64,000 nucleotides of DNA, taken from NCBI GenBank assembly GCA_012184525.1, contig WOFQ01000059.1:124001-188000 (forward strand). Reading direction: 5' to 3'. Of this stretch, positions 33,381 to 44,501 are shown in pieces. Each line of letters opens with the position of its first letter. Positions within the stretch are counted from its first letter, which is position 1. The DNA is from Xenoacremonium recifei. Its lineage: Eukaryota; Ascomycota; Sordariomycetes; Hypocreales; Nectriaceae. The translations under genes and the position numbers were made by a program. A model generated the notes under the pieces. The model made no database searches, was not told the DNA's origin, and worked only from the letters and a program-made list of their open reading frames with translations.

Positions 33381-34170
33381 GCTGGGCGAGGGGCGTGGCC
33401 GACGCAATGGCTCGAGCAAAGTGGTGATGTCGATGGGCGAGGATTTGCAGATTTGGAGGGCAGACATGTGACGTGATGTTCGCGGAAAGCTGGTTCGATG
33501 ACTAAGCTAGCGGGGCCGGTCTCTGTTCTGTGTCCTGGATCTCCAGCATCCCTCCTCCATCAGCCCTGCGATCCTCTCAAATTCTGCCTTCCGAAACTCC
33601 CCTCACACCAAACCCAGGCCGCCGGGTCGATCATTAACAATAAGCATATAATCGGCCCTCAACGGCACCGGATCCCGATCTCGAATTGCTTATCATGCCT
33701 TCCCAGCGACGACATTGGCTGGCCGGCTGACAACCGTGACGCGTTTGAGCTGCCATAGCCACAGCCACAGCGGCCGCTGCAGGGGCACGGATGAGATCGG
33801 GCATTCTCTTAGCGCCTTCGAATCGGAGGCTGAACAGAGGATAGGGCTCGAATGGACGACTCTTTTGAGCCTAAGGTAAACGGACCACTATAACGGAGCC
33901 CCCGGCGTCGATCCCCGGGCCAAATCCTGCGTCGGAAAGTAAAGCGTCTGATTCGACAATGACATTGCGGCCAGTGTATCTGTGTCAATTGATGCGGGGC
34001 CAGCCCGTGTAATCTACAACAAAGGGTGTGTTTTGACTCCAATTGCTCAGAGTCTCGCTATCTAACAACGAACGCAGGGGTATCCATCAATATGCTCATG
34101 TATCCTGTACAGCCATTCCCATTCCATCATGTATCCCGTAAGTCATTCCGTTCCATTGCCGGTTGCCTAA
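33381..34170. other. Intergenic
   Basis: The promoter of the AIM19-like gene and the 3' flank of the minus-strand Zn2Cys6 gene. No supported gene. Confidence 0.5.
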
Positions 34171-35036
34171 TCACCGACCCTCGCCGCCATGGGGCCAGAA
34201 CCGCGGATCTATGTTCTGGTAGTCGAACTCGCTGTACTCGTCCGGGCCGTACTCAGCCTGCTCATGCTCACTGAAGGGGAAGCTGAAAGCAGGAGTCTGC
34301 TGTGTAATTGCTGCTGAAGTCACAGCTGCCATGTGCGCTGCGTAGGTGGGGTCCGTCCATTGGTGTTGCATCTGCTGAGGATGCATCTGATGATGGTGAA
34401 GTTGATGATGCGGCATCTGATAAACTCCCGAAGTCCCAATAGCCCCCGTATCGTATGTGCCGGAGGGTCCCGGGTCTGCACCAGTGGACAGCAGGTTGAG
34501 GTCGAAGGCATCCTCCGGCCGCAGCATGGAGAAGTCGAGCTGGCTGAGCAATCCCTCAGACTCCTCCTGGCTGGTCGATGGAGTCGAATCCACGGCCTTC
34601 CCCTTCCCCTTGCCTTTGGCTTTGGCTCTGGTCATTGGTGGAGAGGGTCTCTGACTCGGGCCCTGCTCCGGGATAGTTGGCGAGACATGCGCCGCACGAC
34701 GAGAGCTTGACGCCGAGGCGCTGTCGCTCAGGGGGGAGTCCGTAGAGCGGCGCGACTTCCTGCCACGTCGAGACTTGGAGCCCGAACGAGTGTATTCACA
34801 GCGAAGGTTGTTGGCGATGCATCGTTCGCAGCCGTCCTTCTCGCCGCTGCACTTGAGCTGTGTGATGCGGTTAGCGATGCTGTAAGGGGCAGGCTCCGAA
34901 ACTAGATGCGTACCTTTTTCTCGTGGCAGCGGTCACACGCCTGGTGGGAACTCGATCTGGCAGTAACCGGATCGAACGCACGTCTCAGGTTCTGCACCTC
35001 GTCCGTCTCCGGATCATACTTCCAAGTACCGAACAT
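34171..35036 (-). CDS. Zn2Cys6 transcription factor, short, Gln/His-rich
   Basis: Two exons (35036-34914, 34857-34171) give 269 residues. The binuclear zinc cluster has Cys34, 37, 44, 51, 54 and 61 (ACDRCHEKKLKCSGEKDG...), split by the intron between its first and third cysteines. It is followed by an Arg/Ser-rich linker (SRRGRKSRRSTDS), a Lys/Gly-rich patch and a C-terminal half rich in Gln, His and Met plus acidic/aromatic residues (EYSEFDYQNIDPRFW), typical of activation regions. No fungal_trans middle homology region is present, so it is a short-type regulator. Target genes are unknown. Confidence 0.88.
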
Positions 35037-36132
35037 GGTTGGTGTAAGGAGTCGCGTGGACACTCTAAGAAAGCGACAAACAGCAACGCCGTGTATACAA
35101 TCCGTGACAATATCTAGAGAAGCACAACCGTTGAGAAAACTTCTAAGATGCGCCACCCGTCCTTGTCTGCGGAACCTAATTTCCACCTGGAACGGTCAGT
35201 CTCTTATACCCTCTCCTCCCCTGAAGAGGACTCCGGCCATGAGCATAACGGCAACGGGAGAGTCATTGCGGGAGCCCATCTTGCCCCGTGAGCCCACAGG
35301 GCTTAAGGCTTAGACTGCCCCTCCTCCGCGGGACACGCAATGAACCAGAGTCCCTCCATCTCGAGTGGTTCGAGGCTGCAGCCAGACATTGGGCTTAGTC
35401 GTGAAGCCACAGATGGCCCACGAGGTTATATCGCAAGAGATTTCCCAAAGGGGCAGGAAGTGGATCACGGCGGTCGGCGGTCGGAGGTCCGATGGGGGAC
35501 GCGGCCGTTGAGGCTGAAGGGCCTTTATAGGGAACTAACGCCCGAAAACAGAATGTCTTTCGATGCCTTGTGTTTTGGGCATTTGATTCGTGTGTTTCAA
35601 GATTGCGCTGACTACGGGAGGCCTGAGTGTGAAGCATTTGGGTTGCTTTGAAGGAGGCAAGGTCATCATCGCAGGTTTGTGCCTTGAGGATGCAGCTGCA
35701 TGTGTTAGTGCCTAGCGGAAACTGTCAGCGACGGGGACGTTCTATTGGAAGCTACTCGGAGATATCCTTTTTTGACGGAAATCCTAGCCTTTTAATGCTT
35801 GATCTTTGGGCTTTTGCTATGGAGTACAGTAAGACATATTTTGTCGGGCTTTGTCGACGTTTTGGGTAATTCACGAACCGTCCTTACCCCTGGCCTAGTT
35901 ATCGTGTAAGTGCCACCCAGCCCTACGATTCAAGCTTAAACGATGAGGGGGCTTTTGGGGTCGCAGAACCTTGCCGCTTAGATGAAATTCAGTTGCTCCG
36001 ATATTTTCCACCGTTAGATAGCAATGTTTTATCACTTCAAGGCGTAGAGTAAAACTGAGATGCTTCACTCCGTGGATTTTTAGTGCTTTGCAGCTTCATT
36101 TATCTCCAAGCTTTCAAATCCTCAGCACCAAG
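35037..36132. other. Intergenic, 1.1 kb
   Basis: Promoter of the short Zn2Cys6 gene plus sequence with no supported gene. Confidence 0.5.
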
Positions 36133-36345
36133 ATGACACTAGATTTAGTCGAAATGTTTGCCAAGATCCTTATTTGCCTGGGAATAACGGCCTCACTTGG
36201 CTACTGGATTCTCGAGGAGCGACTGGTAAATTACGCGATCCATACTCACAGTGAGTCTATTCTTCCTACGATACTCCTTTCAATTGTGATTTATGGTATA
36301 TTGGCAAATGCTATGTTTAAAGATATCCTAAACGCCTATGTCTGA
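36133..36345 (+). CDS. Small two-helix membrane protein (hypothetical)
   Basis: An open frame of 70 residues with two hydrophobic helices (about 8-25 and 43-60) separated by a polar loop with His and Glu. No intron or family is apparent. It ends 17 bases before the 3' end of the convergent gene. The composition is protein-like but the frame is short, so it may be spurious. Confidence 0.35.
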   Translation: MTLDLVEMFAKILICLGITASLGYWILEERLVNYAIHTHSESILPTILLSIVIYGILANAMFKDILNAYV

Positions 36346-36361
36346 TGGGATTCTTCCAGCT

Positions 36362-37153
36362 TTAAAAAAGCCAGCCCACTCGCTTTATCTCCTTCACCTC
36401 TAGGTATCGTGCGTACTTCTTAAACCTGCGCATTGAAACGCGGTCATCGAAGGTCTCCTTTGAGCCGTCTTCCCAATGTACCACGACTTTGGCGCGGCGT
36501 TCATTGGGAGCTAGCAACGATAGGACGCATGTTACTGTTGCTGTAGACGCGAAGGTCAAAGGGTACCGGGGTCCATAAACCCGGGCCATTTGACCGTCAG
36601 TGTTATCAACAACATCGACAGTGAACCCATCTGGCGAGTAAGTGGGCTTTAGAGTTGATGGTGATCGGCGACGCGATGTGTCGCTTTTATTTGAACCACG
36701 GTGGTTAGACCGCCCATCAGAGCGGTGGTCTCGTGAGATGCTGACCGGATGCGGGCAGCAGTTGCACCGGCACCTCATAGGATCATCGTTACTATAACTC
36801 CGGGACTCGTCCAACGGCCATATGTAAGTGCCGTAGGTGCCTGAGCGGGGTGTATGAGCTTGGCTATTAAATGGGGTTCCTTGTCTTTGGGGAGGGTAGT
36901 AGTTACGGGGTTCTGGGCTATTACGCGATTTGCTAGCGTAGTCTCTCGAGGATCTCTGAGGTTCCTCGCTGTGGTGATTGTGTCGATGTGAACGAGGCAT
37001 TGTGATGTTGCTGCTGGGGTATTGGGTAAGTTGTTCAGAGAAGCTGGGAACAATGAATGCAGGAATAAGTTTTTCCAGAATGAAAGACGGCTCGCAGCCG
37101 CTTATATAGAAAGAAGAGACGCGTCTGCGATTGTGTGAAAGAAGCACCGCCAT
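36362..37153 (-). CDS. Hypothetical protein, Arg/Ser-rich N terminus and small C-terminal domain
   Basis: Single exon of 263 residues from 37153, or 212 from the ATG at 37000; both have an acceptable start context, and the shorter start better separates UTR-like sequence. Residues after the second start are rich in Arg, Ser, His and Pro and probably disordered, with a small Cys cluster (RCRCNCC). The last 90 residues look folded (FTVDVVDNTDG, VVVHWEDGSKETFDDRVSMRRFKKYARYLEV). No named domain is recognised; the C-terminal module could be a small protein- or nucleic-acid-binding domain. Confidence 0.6.
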   Translation of the reverse strand: MAVLLSHNRRRVSSFYISGCEPSFILEKLIPAFIVPSFSEQLTQYPSSNITMPRSHRHNHHSEEPQRSSRDYASKSRNSPEPRNYYPPQRQGTPFNSQAHTPRSGTYGTYIWPLDESRSYSNDDPMRCRCNCCPHPVSISRDHRSDGRSNHRGSNKSDTSRRRSPSTLKPTYSPDGFTVDVVDNTDGQMARVYGPRYPLTFASTATVTCVLSLLAPNERRAKVVVHWEDGSKETFDDRVSMRRFKKYARYLEVKEIKRVGWLF

Positions 37154-38068
37154 GATGAAGTCTGTGATTCACTTCAACTGCTCTCAAGTTAGGTGTGTTA
37201 AATGCGAAAACATCAGTGATTCAACCAGCAGGTGTGACACTCGGTTCGCGAAATTAGCGACTGACGCATGACGTGCCGGACAAAGCATATAATCACTATC
37301 ATTCTGCAGTAAAGATAGGTTATCCAAGCAGTGCATCCGTTGCAAATTTAGAGCAGTGGGCAGGGTGCCAAACAAAGGATATACAGCTTAAAGTTTAAGC
37401 GATATAAACAATGTTGACTATGCGAAGACCCTGAACCCGCATGAGTCAGAAAGCAGCGGATAGAGTGTCATCAAAGGATGTAGCCGTGGCACTTCCCGGC
37501 CAGTGTTGGCAGAACTAGCAACTCTTTACGAGTGAGAGCCCATCAGACAAAGAACGAGGTGAACAGCAACAATCCATTGTGAGGCAGAGCTCCATGCGAT
37601 AGTACCTTAGTTAAGCCCCATCTGTCAAACAAAAAGCCCAGCGATAAGATGATGGGACATCGGGGCCAGGAACCTATTGCGGCCAGACCCATCCAGGAAG
37701 GACACACTGAGAGGGGAAGTGGAAGAGTTGAGAAGGCGGAAGAATCGGTCCCATTGAATCTGGCAGCGTGCAAACGAACCATAGGCGGCTCTTCAGCGGG
37801 TTCTTCAGTGGTCGCCAGCGGACTTAGTGGGCCGGGGCGCTTCTCGATAGTGGACAGGCGGGCGGGGACGCCACCCGGAAAAAGGTTGCGACGGGGAGCC
37901 CGGGCTTGGGACTGGAGTCTCGAAAGGCCAGAACATCAAATCGAATTTCCCCAAAGCCCGCCCACCACTCTCTCAACACCTCCAGCTCCCACCTCCTCCA
38001 TCTCTCGCGTGCAGCCCATCCCGTGGTCGTTTCTCGTCCTCACCACCTCCTCAGCGTCAGACAGCAAA
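37154..38068. other. Intergenic, divergent promoters
   Basis: Between the Arg/Ser-rich gene and SND3. A CT-rich leader is present at about 37960-38060. No supported gene. Confidence 0.55.
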
Positions 38069-38784
38069 ATGGCCGGCCTCAGCCCCCAGATGTGAGTTGT
38101 CTCCCGGGCCGCACTCCGCCTGGCGCATTGCGTGCGTGCGATAGACAGCTAATCGTGATGCGACAACAGCACCAACCTGGTCATCATCCTCGGGATGATG
38201 CAGGTCGCCAAGCGCGTGCCCTTCGATGACCCGTGGACGCTCAACGTCGTGCGCGCCATCTACCTGGGCAGCAACGTCATCATCGCCGCCGTCTACTTCT
38301 ACTGCCAGCTCGCCATCAACAAGAAGAAGGGTATGTTTGCTCCAGCACGGCCCGCTCGCAGCGTGCGAGTACTAACCCGCGGCATCCAGACATGACCACG
38401 CTCAAGTACGTCGAGCCCGCCCCCATGGGTTCCTCCGAGGAGGGCAAGCTCGTCACCACGACCATCCACGCCTACGACACGCAGCAGATCCGCACCGCCT
38501 TCCGCGGCCAGCTCATGGGCGTCGCCATGATGGCCTTCATGCACCTGTACCTCAAGTACACCAACCCGCTGCTGATCCAGAGCTTGATCCCCCTCAAGAG
38601 CGCCTTCGAGCACAACATGGTCAAGATCCACCTGTTCGGCCAGCCCGCCGTCGGCGACCTCAAGCGTCCCTTCAAGCAGCCCCAGGGCTTCATGAGCGCC
38701 ATGCAGGGCGGCCCTGCCCAGAGCGACAAGAAGGCCGTCGAGGCCGCTGAGCGCGCTGGCCGTGGCGGTGCTAAGGAGGAGTAA
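38069..38784 (+). CDS. SND3: PHO88/SND3 family ER protein-targeting factor
   Basis: Exons 38069-38091, 38170-38330 and 38390-38784 give 192 residues. The N terminus (MAGLSPQITNLVIILGMMQVAKRVPFDD) is the family signature, followed by a second membrane helix (VVRAIYLGSNVIIAAVYFYC) and a longer hydrophobic stretch (QLMGVAMMAFMHLYLKYTNPLLI). The C terminus is basic and low-complexity. In yeast this ER membrane protein, first named for phosphate transport, acts in SRP-independent targeting. Codon use is strongly biased to C/G-ending codons, unlike the accessory genes on the left, which fits high expression. Gene is intact. Confidence 0.95.
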
Positions 38785-39324
38785 ACCAGCTATAGACACT
38801 GGCGGACAAGCATAGCCGATGAGGACAATATTCTTGTGGGCCTGGGATGGGAAATACTTACAGAGGTTTTAGGATGGGCTTGTATCATAAATCATTAGGG
38901 GCGGCAGGGAGAATATCATTAGATGCCTGAATACGGAGTATTTGATGTGTCAATATCCATATTGCATGCGCGCTCTACTTGATGCATGCTGTAATCGATG
39001 CAGGATATCATGCCCTGCAATTGCTAATACCTATCTCTATAAGAATTTTACTTTGCCACTGTCGCTTCTTACTAAAACCGGCGGCCTATGCAGATACCAA
39101 AGCTTTGGCATAGTCTCGGTTTGGGAAGATCCCGTCCGGTCCAGGTCACGTTTTCTCGCGTTAATTGGTGACATCAATTATTTGTCCGCCGCGGGCTGCC
39201 CCTCCGCCACCATGCACTGTCACCCATCCAACTTGCACCCGTGAAGCGCCTCGACACGGCCAAAGAAAACTCTCCCATTGCGAGCCCTGGAAACCTCCGT
39301 TGGCAGAACGAGAGCGCATACGCC
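38785..39324. other. Intergenic
   Basis: The 3' flank of SND3 and promoter of RAD14. No supported gene. Confidence 0.55.
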
Positions 39325-40508
39325 ATGGAGCGTCCGTCAACACCGCCTTCGGGCTCCAGGCCAACGCAAGTCGTCTCGCCGCCTACTCCGGAAGTGAAGA
39401 GAAGAATTGTATGCATCGCTGCGACCCCACGATGGTTCACGCTGACAAAGAACAGGAGGAGAATCGATTACGAGCGAAAGCGATCCGAGACCAGCGAGAA
39501 GCCGAGCAGCGCGCAAAGGGCACCGCGCCTTCAATACCAAAGTCCTCGGGTGGCTTTGTTCCAACCGACAACGTTCATATCACCAAGACAGCCGCAGGCA
39601 AGCGTCCCTACAGCTCAGTATCGACCGCCGAGTCTTCCGGTACGAACCGCGATGGGCGCAACAAGGGCGACGAGGAGGCGCTGCGGCCAGCCCGCAAGTT
39701 CACCAAGTTCGTCGACTACAACATGAGTGCCATGACCGATACGAAGGGTGGTTTCCTAACAGCCGAAGACGATCCGCACAATTTTGCCCTCGCTGGCAAC
39801 AAGCCAGGTGAAGAGCAGGAGCAGCGACCGAAGCACATGACAGTTCAAGAATGGGAGCGGTTACAACTTATCCGGACTCTACAAAAGCAGAAGGTTGCAG
39901 AGCCGAATCTCAGTGTCCTAGATGATCCTTCAAAGAGGAAGAAGTGTGCCGAGTGCGGCAGCTTAGAAATCGACTTTGTCTGGGCCGAGGTTTTCCACCT
40001 CAACGTCTGCAACGCATGCAAGGAGAAGCACTCAGACAAGTATTCGCTATTGACCAAGACGGAGTGCAAGGAGGACTACCTATTGACGGACGAGGAGCTT
40101 CGAGACCCAGAACTGCTCCCGCATCTGTCAAAACCCAACCCACACAAGTCACACTGGCACGACATGATGCTCTTCCTGCGGTGTCAAGTCGAGGAGTACG
40201 CGATCAAGACGAAATGGGGCTCTGCCGAGGCGCTGGACGCAGAGTATGAGCGACGGGAGGCGCAGAAGAAGGCGCGCAAGGAAGCCAAGTTCAAGGAGAA
40301 GCTGCTAGATCTCAAGCGCAAGACGAGGACAGATGCATTCCGGCGGCAGGCGGGCACATTGAGCAAGTCTGGTGCGAGCAAATTCGGGGATGCAATAGGA
40401 GGCGGGAGACATGTGCATGAATGGGGGAGGACAGTCGAGAATGCCGAGGGGATGACGGTTAAGACGTGCACAGAGTGTGGCATGGAGGTTGAGGAATTGG
40501 AGTTTTAG
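39325..40508 (+). CDS. rad14: DNA repair protein RAD14/XPA homologue
   Basis: Two exons (39325-39408, 39456-40508) give 378 residues. The N terminus is disordered and carries a charged helix (EENRLRAKAIRDQREAEQRAK). The XPA zinc finger is at Cys192, 195, 213 and 216 (CAECGSLEIDF ... NVCNACK), followed by the XPA C-terminal DNA-binding region (YSLLTKTECKEDYLLTDEELRD, then LPHLSKPNPHKSHWHDMMLF). The C-terminal segment ends with a CTECGM-type Cys pair. The protein verifies damage in nucleotide excision repair together with RPA and TFIIH in the nucleus. Introns and stops are normal. Confidence 0.97.
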
Positions 40509-41231
40509 TTTTGATACCAGCGGGATCTCTGTACAACTTGGCATTTAGGAATTGGGGTTACGGCTTGGAAATGGTCGATCTTTCGTGGGTTAGGAACCTG
40601 GAAATATATCCCACTGTTTGCACTGAGGTGGTCTTGCAACGTCATCTCAGGGGCACACAATGAGCTACGCTCTATCACAAACAGACATCAAACCAGCAGC
40701 CCGCACAACGTGTGCCAAGCATCCGGGCGTCACTCAGAGGCGACGATTTGGCGCCAAAGACTGCCCGCATTTCAGAGCTGTTGGTTGTTAATCGCAGGAT
40801 TTGCAGGCGTAACAGGAACAGGGCCATGCAGGGGTATCGGGGAGAAGTTGATGCCTGACAGCCTCACTTTCCCCAGGCTGCGCGCTGATTGGCTGAAATT
40901 TTCGGCGGCGGTTACAGCAGCACCACAGCAGGGGACAGCAGAGTGGACGAGACACCTGGACCTAACCGAAGCTTTCCCAACTTTGGGTGTCCATCCATCC
41001 AACAATTTATTTGGCAGCAGCTCAGCACGACGCCATCACCGTCACTCAACACCATCACGCGAATTCCCATCCATCGCCGCCTTTGGGCCCAAGCTGCCGA
41101 ATCGCCCGACGAGTCCTGCCCGCCAGCTCCCGCTCACCGCTCGCCATTCCTCCTCCACGCGCGCATCGATACCTCTCCTCTCCTCCTCCCCCCCCTCGAT
41201 GCTCCCGCCCAATTGAAACAGGCGCGCCGCG
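40509..41231. other. Intergenic, long 5' leader of the striatin gene
   Basis: Contains the RAD14 3' flank and a GC- and pyrimidine-rich leader before 41232. No supported gene. Confidence 0.55.
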
Positions 41232-43839
41232 ATGGGCCCGAATGCTGGCAACGGCGTTGGGGGGATGGAGATGGGGCCGATGATGCAGGCCAACGGCTCG
41301 AACCAGCCCCAGGCCACCGAGTACACGCTCCAGGGCGTCATGCGCTTCCTGCAGACCGAATGGCACCGCCACGAGCGCGACAGGAACGCTTGGGAGATCG
41401 AGAAGCAGGAGATGAAGGGCCGCATCGCGAACCTCGAGGGCCAGGCGCGGAGAGCTGACGCTACCCAGCGCGCCCTGAAGAAGTACGTGTCGATCCTGGA
41501 GCGCAAGGTCAAGGAGCAGTCGGCCCAGCTCAAGGGCAATGCCGCCGTAGAGGAAGCCGAGGCGGCCAAGCAGGACCGCGCCGCCAAGATCCAGGAGAAG
41601 CTTCGATGTGAGTATCTTGCGTCCACTCTGGACTTTTACCACAGAGGTCCGTTGCTAACGGCCCTGACAGCATCGCTCGACGGTCACGCGATCCCGGGCA
41701 TCGACGGGGTTGACGTGGAAAAGGGCGGCGACGAGGAATCACAACGGCACGAACTCAAGTCATTCCTCGACCAGTGTCAGTCCGAGTTTATGTACCTGAT
41801 GATTACACCCGCGAATCCTCAACCGCCCCGCGACTCGCCCCCGCTGCCCATGATGGAGGATCTGCGCGAAGTCGAGGCCGCGTATGGCATGCCGGCACCT
41901 CAGCCCATGGAGCGCCAGTTCCAGATCGCCAACCGACCGTCACAGAACCACGTGCAAGAGATGAACTCGCGAATGCCACCGAACCACGGACCCCCGATGC
42001 AGCCTCTTCCTACCCATATAAATCAGAAGACGCAAGAGATACACCCCCAGCCCATGGTGCGGTCCTCGGCCGAGCACCAACAGTCCGCTATATATCAGAA
42101 CTCTCATGAGTGGCCTACATCCGTGTCGGTCACGTCCCGACCCGTGGAGGAACACATGCCCCAGGCGAACCATGCGGCCGAGGCGCTGTCTCGCATGGAG
42201 GATCCGATCGAGCTTCGAGAGAAACACGTCCCAGCTCCCGAATCAGACGGCTGGGAGTTCCCCGAAGGCACGTTCCCCGAGCCCGGTAACAACCAAGCAA
42301 ACCAATCCACGCCGGGTCGAACCGATACCGATGCCTTCCCCAACGCAGATAACATTCCCAAATCGCCGAGTCGAACGACCACCTCGCACAGGAGAAAGGG
42401 ATCCATGTCGCGCCGTCGAAGTTCGGAACAGGAGTTGCTAGCTAGCGCGGCTCAGAAGGCCGCTGAGAGCGGTAACTTCAAGCTGAGGTTCGGTCTACGC
42501 GGCCACCTCGACACGGTACGGACTGTCATCTTCTCCGGCGGTGGCAGCCCGGGGGAGCCTGAGATCTGCACCGCTGGCGACGACGGCATGATCAAGCGAT
42601 TCCATATTCCTCGGTTAGAAGGCCATACGACGTCGCTCTCCAATGTCGCCTCGGACCTCGACGTCACGGCCAACTTCACGCACCGCGGCCACTCTGGCGC
42701 CGTGCTGTGCCTGACCTCCTGGTCACCCTCTCCCAACTTCTCCACAGGTGGACGTGCAACCGGCGACGGCTGGATATTCTCCGGTGGCCGTGATGCGACC
42801 ATCCGTGTGTGGGAACGTGGGCGAGTCGATCCCAAGGCCACTCTCGAGGGTCACACCGATGCTGTCTGGGCCCTGTGTGTGCTACCGGCGACCCTGGGCT
42901 CGGTATTTGGCAATTCAAGCCCCTACGGGAGCGCTGATCGCATCCTGCTGGCATCCGGTGCTGCAGACGGCACCGTACGACTCTGGTCGGTCAGCGCGCC
43001 GCCACAGCTGAGCTCGCCTCAGCCAGGGACAAACCGTGCCATGACAGGCCGCTCAGGACGCGTCCGCGGCAACTCGATGAGCTCTGGCAGCGGGTTCTCC
43101 AACTCACCGCAGCCCACGACGGCGTCCAACTCGCCCTTCAACCACACATTGGTGCACACCGTAGCTCGATCGGACGGTTCCAAGGCCAGCCCGACTTGCA
43201 TAACGCCCCTGAGCACCACCGGAGAGTCATTTGTCGTCGCTTACTCAGATGCTGCCATAATCGTCTACGATACCCGGACGGGCGAGGAGATTGGACACAT
43301 GGACAGCATGGAGACGTACGACGGGACGATCAAGACGAGCGTCAACGCCGTTGTCGCAACGACAGTCGGCCTCGATCAGGGCCACCAGCACGGCTCTAGC
43401 ATAGCTGAGGAGGATAGCAGTGCCGGTGCTACAGGTGGCGGACGATCGATGGCCGGCTCAGGGGTCGAGGGGACCATCATTTCAGGTCATGAAGACCGCT
43501 TCGTCCGGTTCTTTGATGCAAACAGCGGTATGTTCCATCCCCGTGGACAATCTCACAAGACCATTACTGACCCATCCAGGCCAATGTACATACAACATGC
43601 TCGCGCACCCCGACGCCATCTCCAGCCTCTCCCTCAGCCCCGACGGCCTCGAACTCGTCAGCGCAGGCCACGACGCCTCGCTGCGCTTCTGGAGCCTGGA
43701 GAAGCGCTCGTGCACGCAGGAAATCACGAGTCACCGCGTGATGCGCGGCGAGGGCATCTGCGCATGTGTTTGGAGTCAGGATGGCAAGTGGGTGGTCAGC
43801 GCTGGGGGCGACGGTGTGGTTAAGGTGTTTGCGCGATAG
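41232..43839 (+). CDS. pro11: Striatin homologue (PRO11), STRIPAK scaffold
   Basis: Three exons (41232-41607, 41671-43527, 43580-43839) give 830 residues. The N-terminal striatin domain (about 30-125) has the typical start (ATEYTLQGVMRFLQTEWHRHERDRNAWEIE) and a coiled coil, then a long disordered, Pro/Gln-rich linker with an RRKGS basic patch. Multiple WD40 repeats fill the C-terminal half (LRGHLDTVRTV, SGGRDATIRVWE, LEGHTDAVWAL, ASGAADGTVRLWS, ISGHEDRFVRFFD, VSAGHDASLRFWS, VSAGGDGVVKVF). Striatin is the scaffold of the STRIPAK phosphatase-kinase complex, needed for fruiting-body development and hyphal fusion in filamentous fungi. No defects are seen. Confidence 0.97.
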
Positions 43840-44501
43840 GACGATGGGGTTGTAAACTTGGTGTAGGGGTTATTTACGTTGCTGGCGTTGTGAGGACGGC
43901 GGCCAGCAGCGCCTGTGTTATAGTATGTATTCGGGAGATCTTATACAATTCGTCGATACCCGGCATTTGTCTGTTGAGGTCGTTCCTATGTTGCGTTTGT
44001 CTGGCATAATAAAACGTGGTGTTTGGTACAGATATAGGCCATAAGTTTTTGTAAACCAGATCAATCCGAACCTCTATCCGGAGTATAATTATAGGGGAAA
44101 GGACCTAAACAAGCTAAACCATCTTTGAACTGAATTAATGAGTACGGGGTATTTCTGTTATTGCTTTTCGTCCTTGGCCTGTAACCAGTATAGTGGTCTT
44201 TCGGATTTTCCCAATAGCATGGATGACTCTTCTAGAGCCTGTAGAGTAATGATTCATTCAGCGGACTTTCCCGATAGTTTCAGTGGCTTCGAGCGCCGCG
44301 AGTCATCCCTTAGGGTCGGTGGGCCCTTATCGATTCGCAGCAGGGGGATAAGAGTCACTCGTGACTTAGGCCCGGCCGTCTTCGGAGCTGAAAATGTTAT
44401 GAAAGCATCAGACACCGAGTTGCCTTACTTCCCGTGTATCTCTTGCATCCAATCCTCGGGTCTTCCCATCTCAATCCCCACATCACATCAAGAACATTAC
44501 A
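43840..44501. other. Intergenic
   Basis: The 3' flank of striatin and promoter of the ASS gene. The open frame at 44138 has no supporting feature and overlaps the ASS start region. Confidence 0.6.
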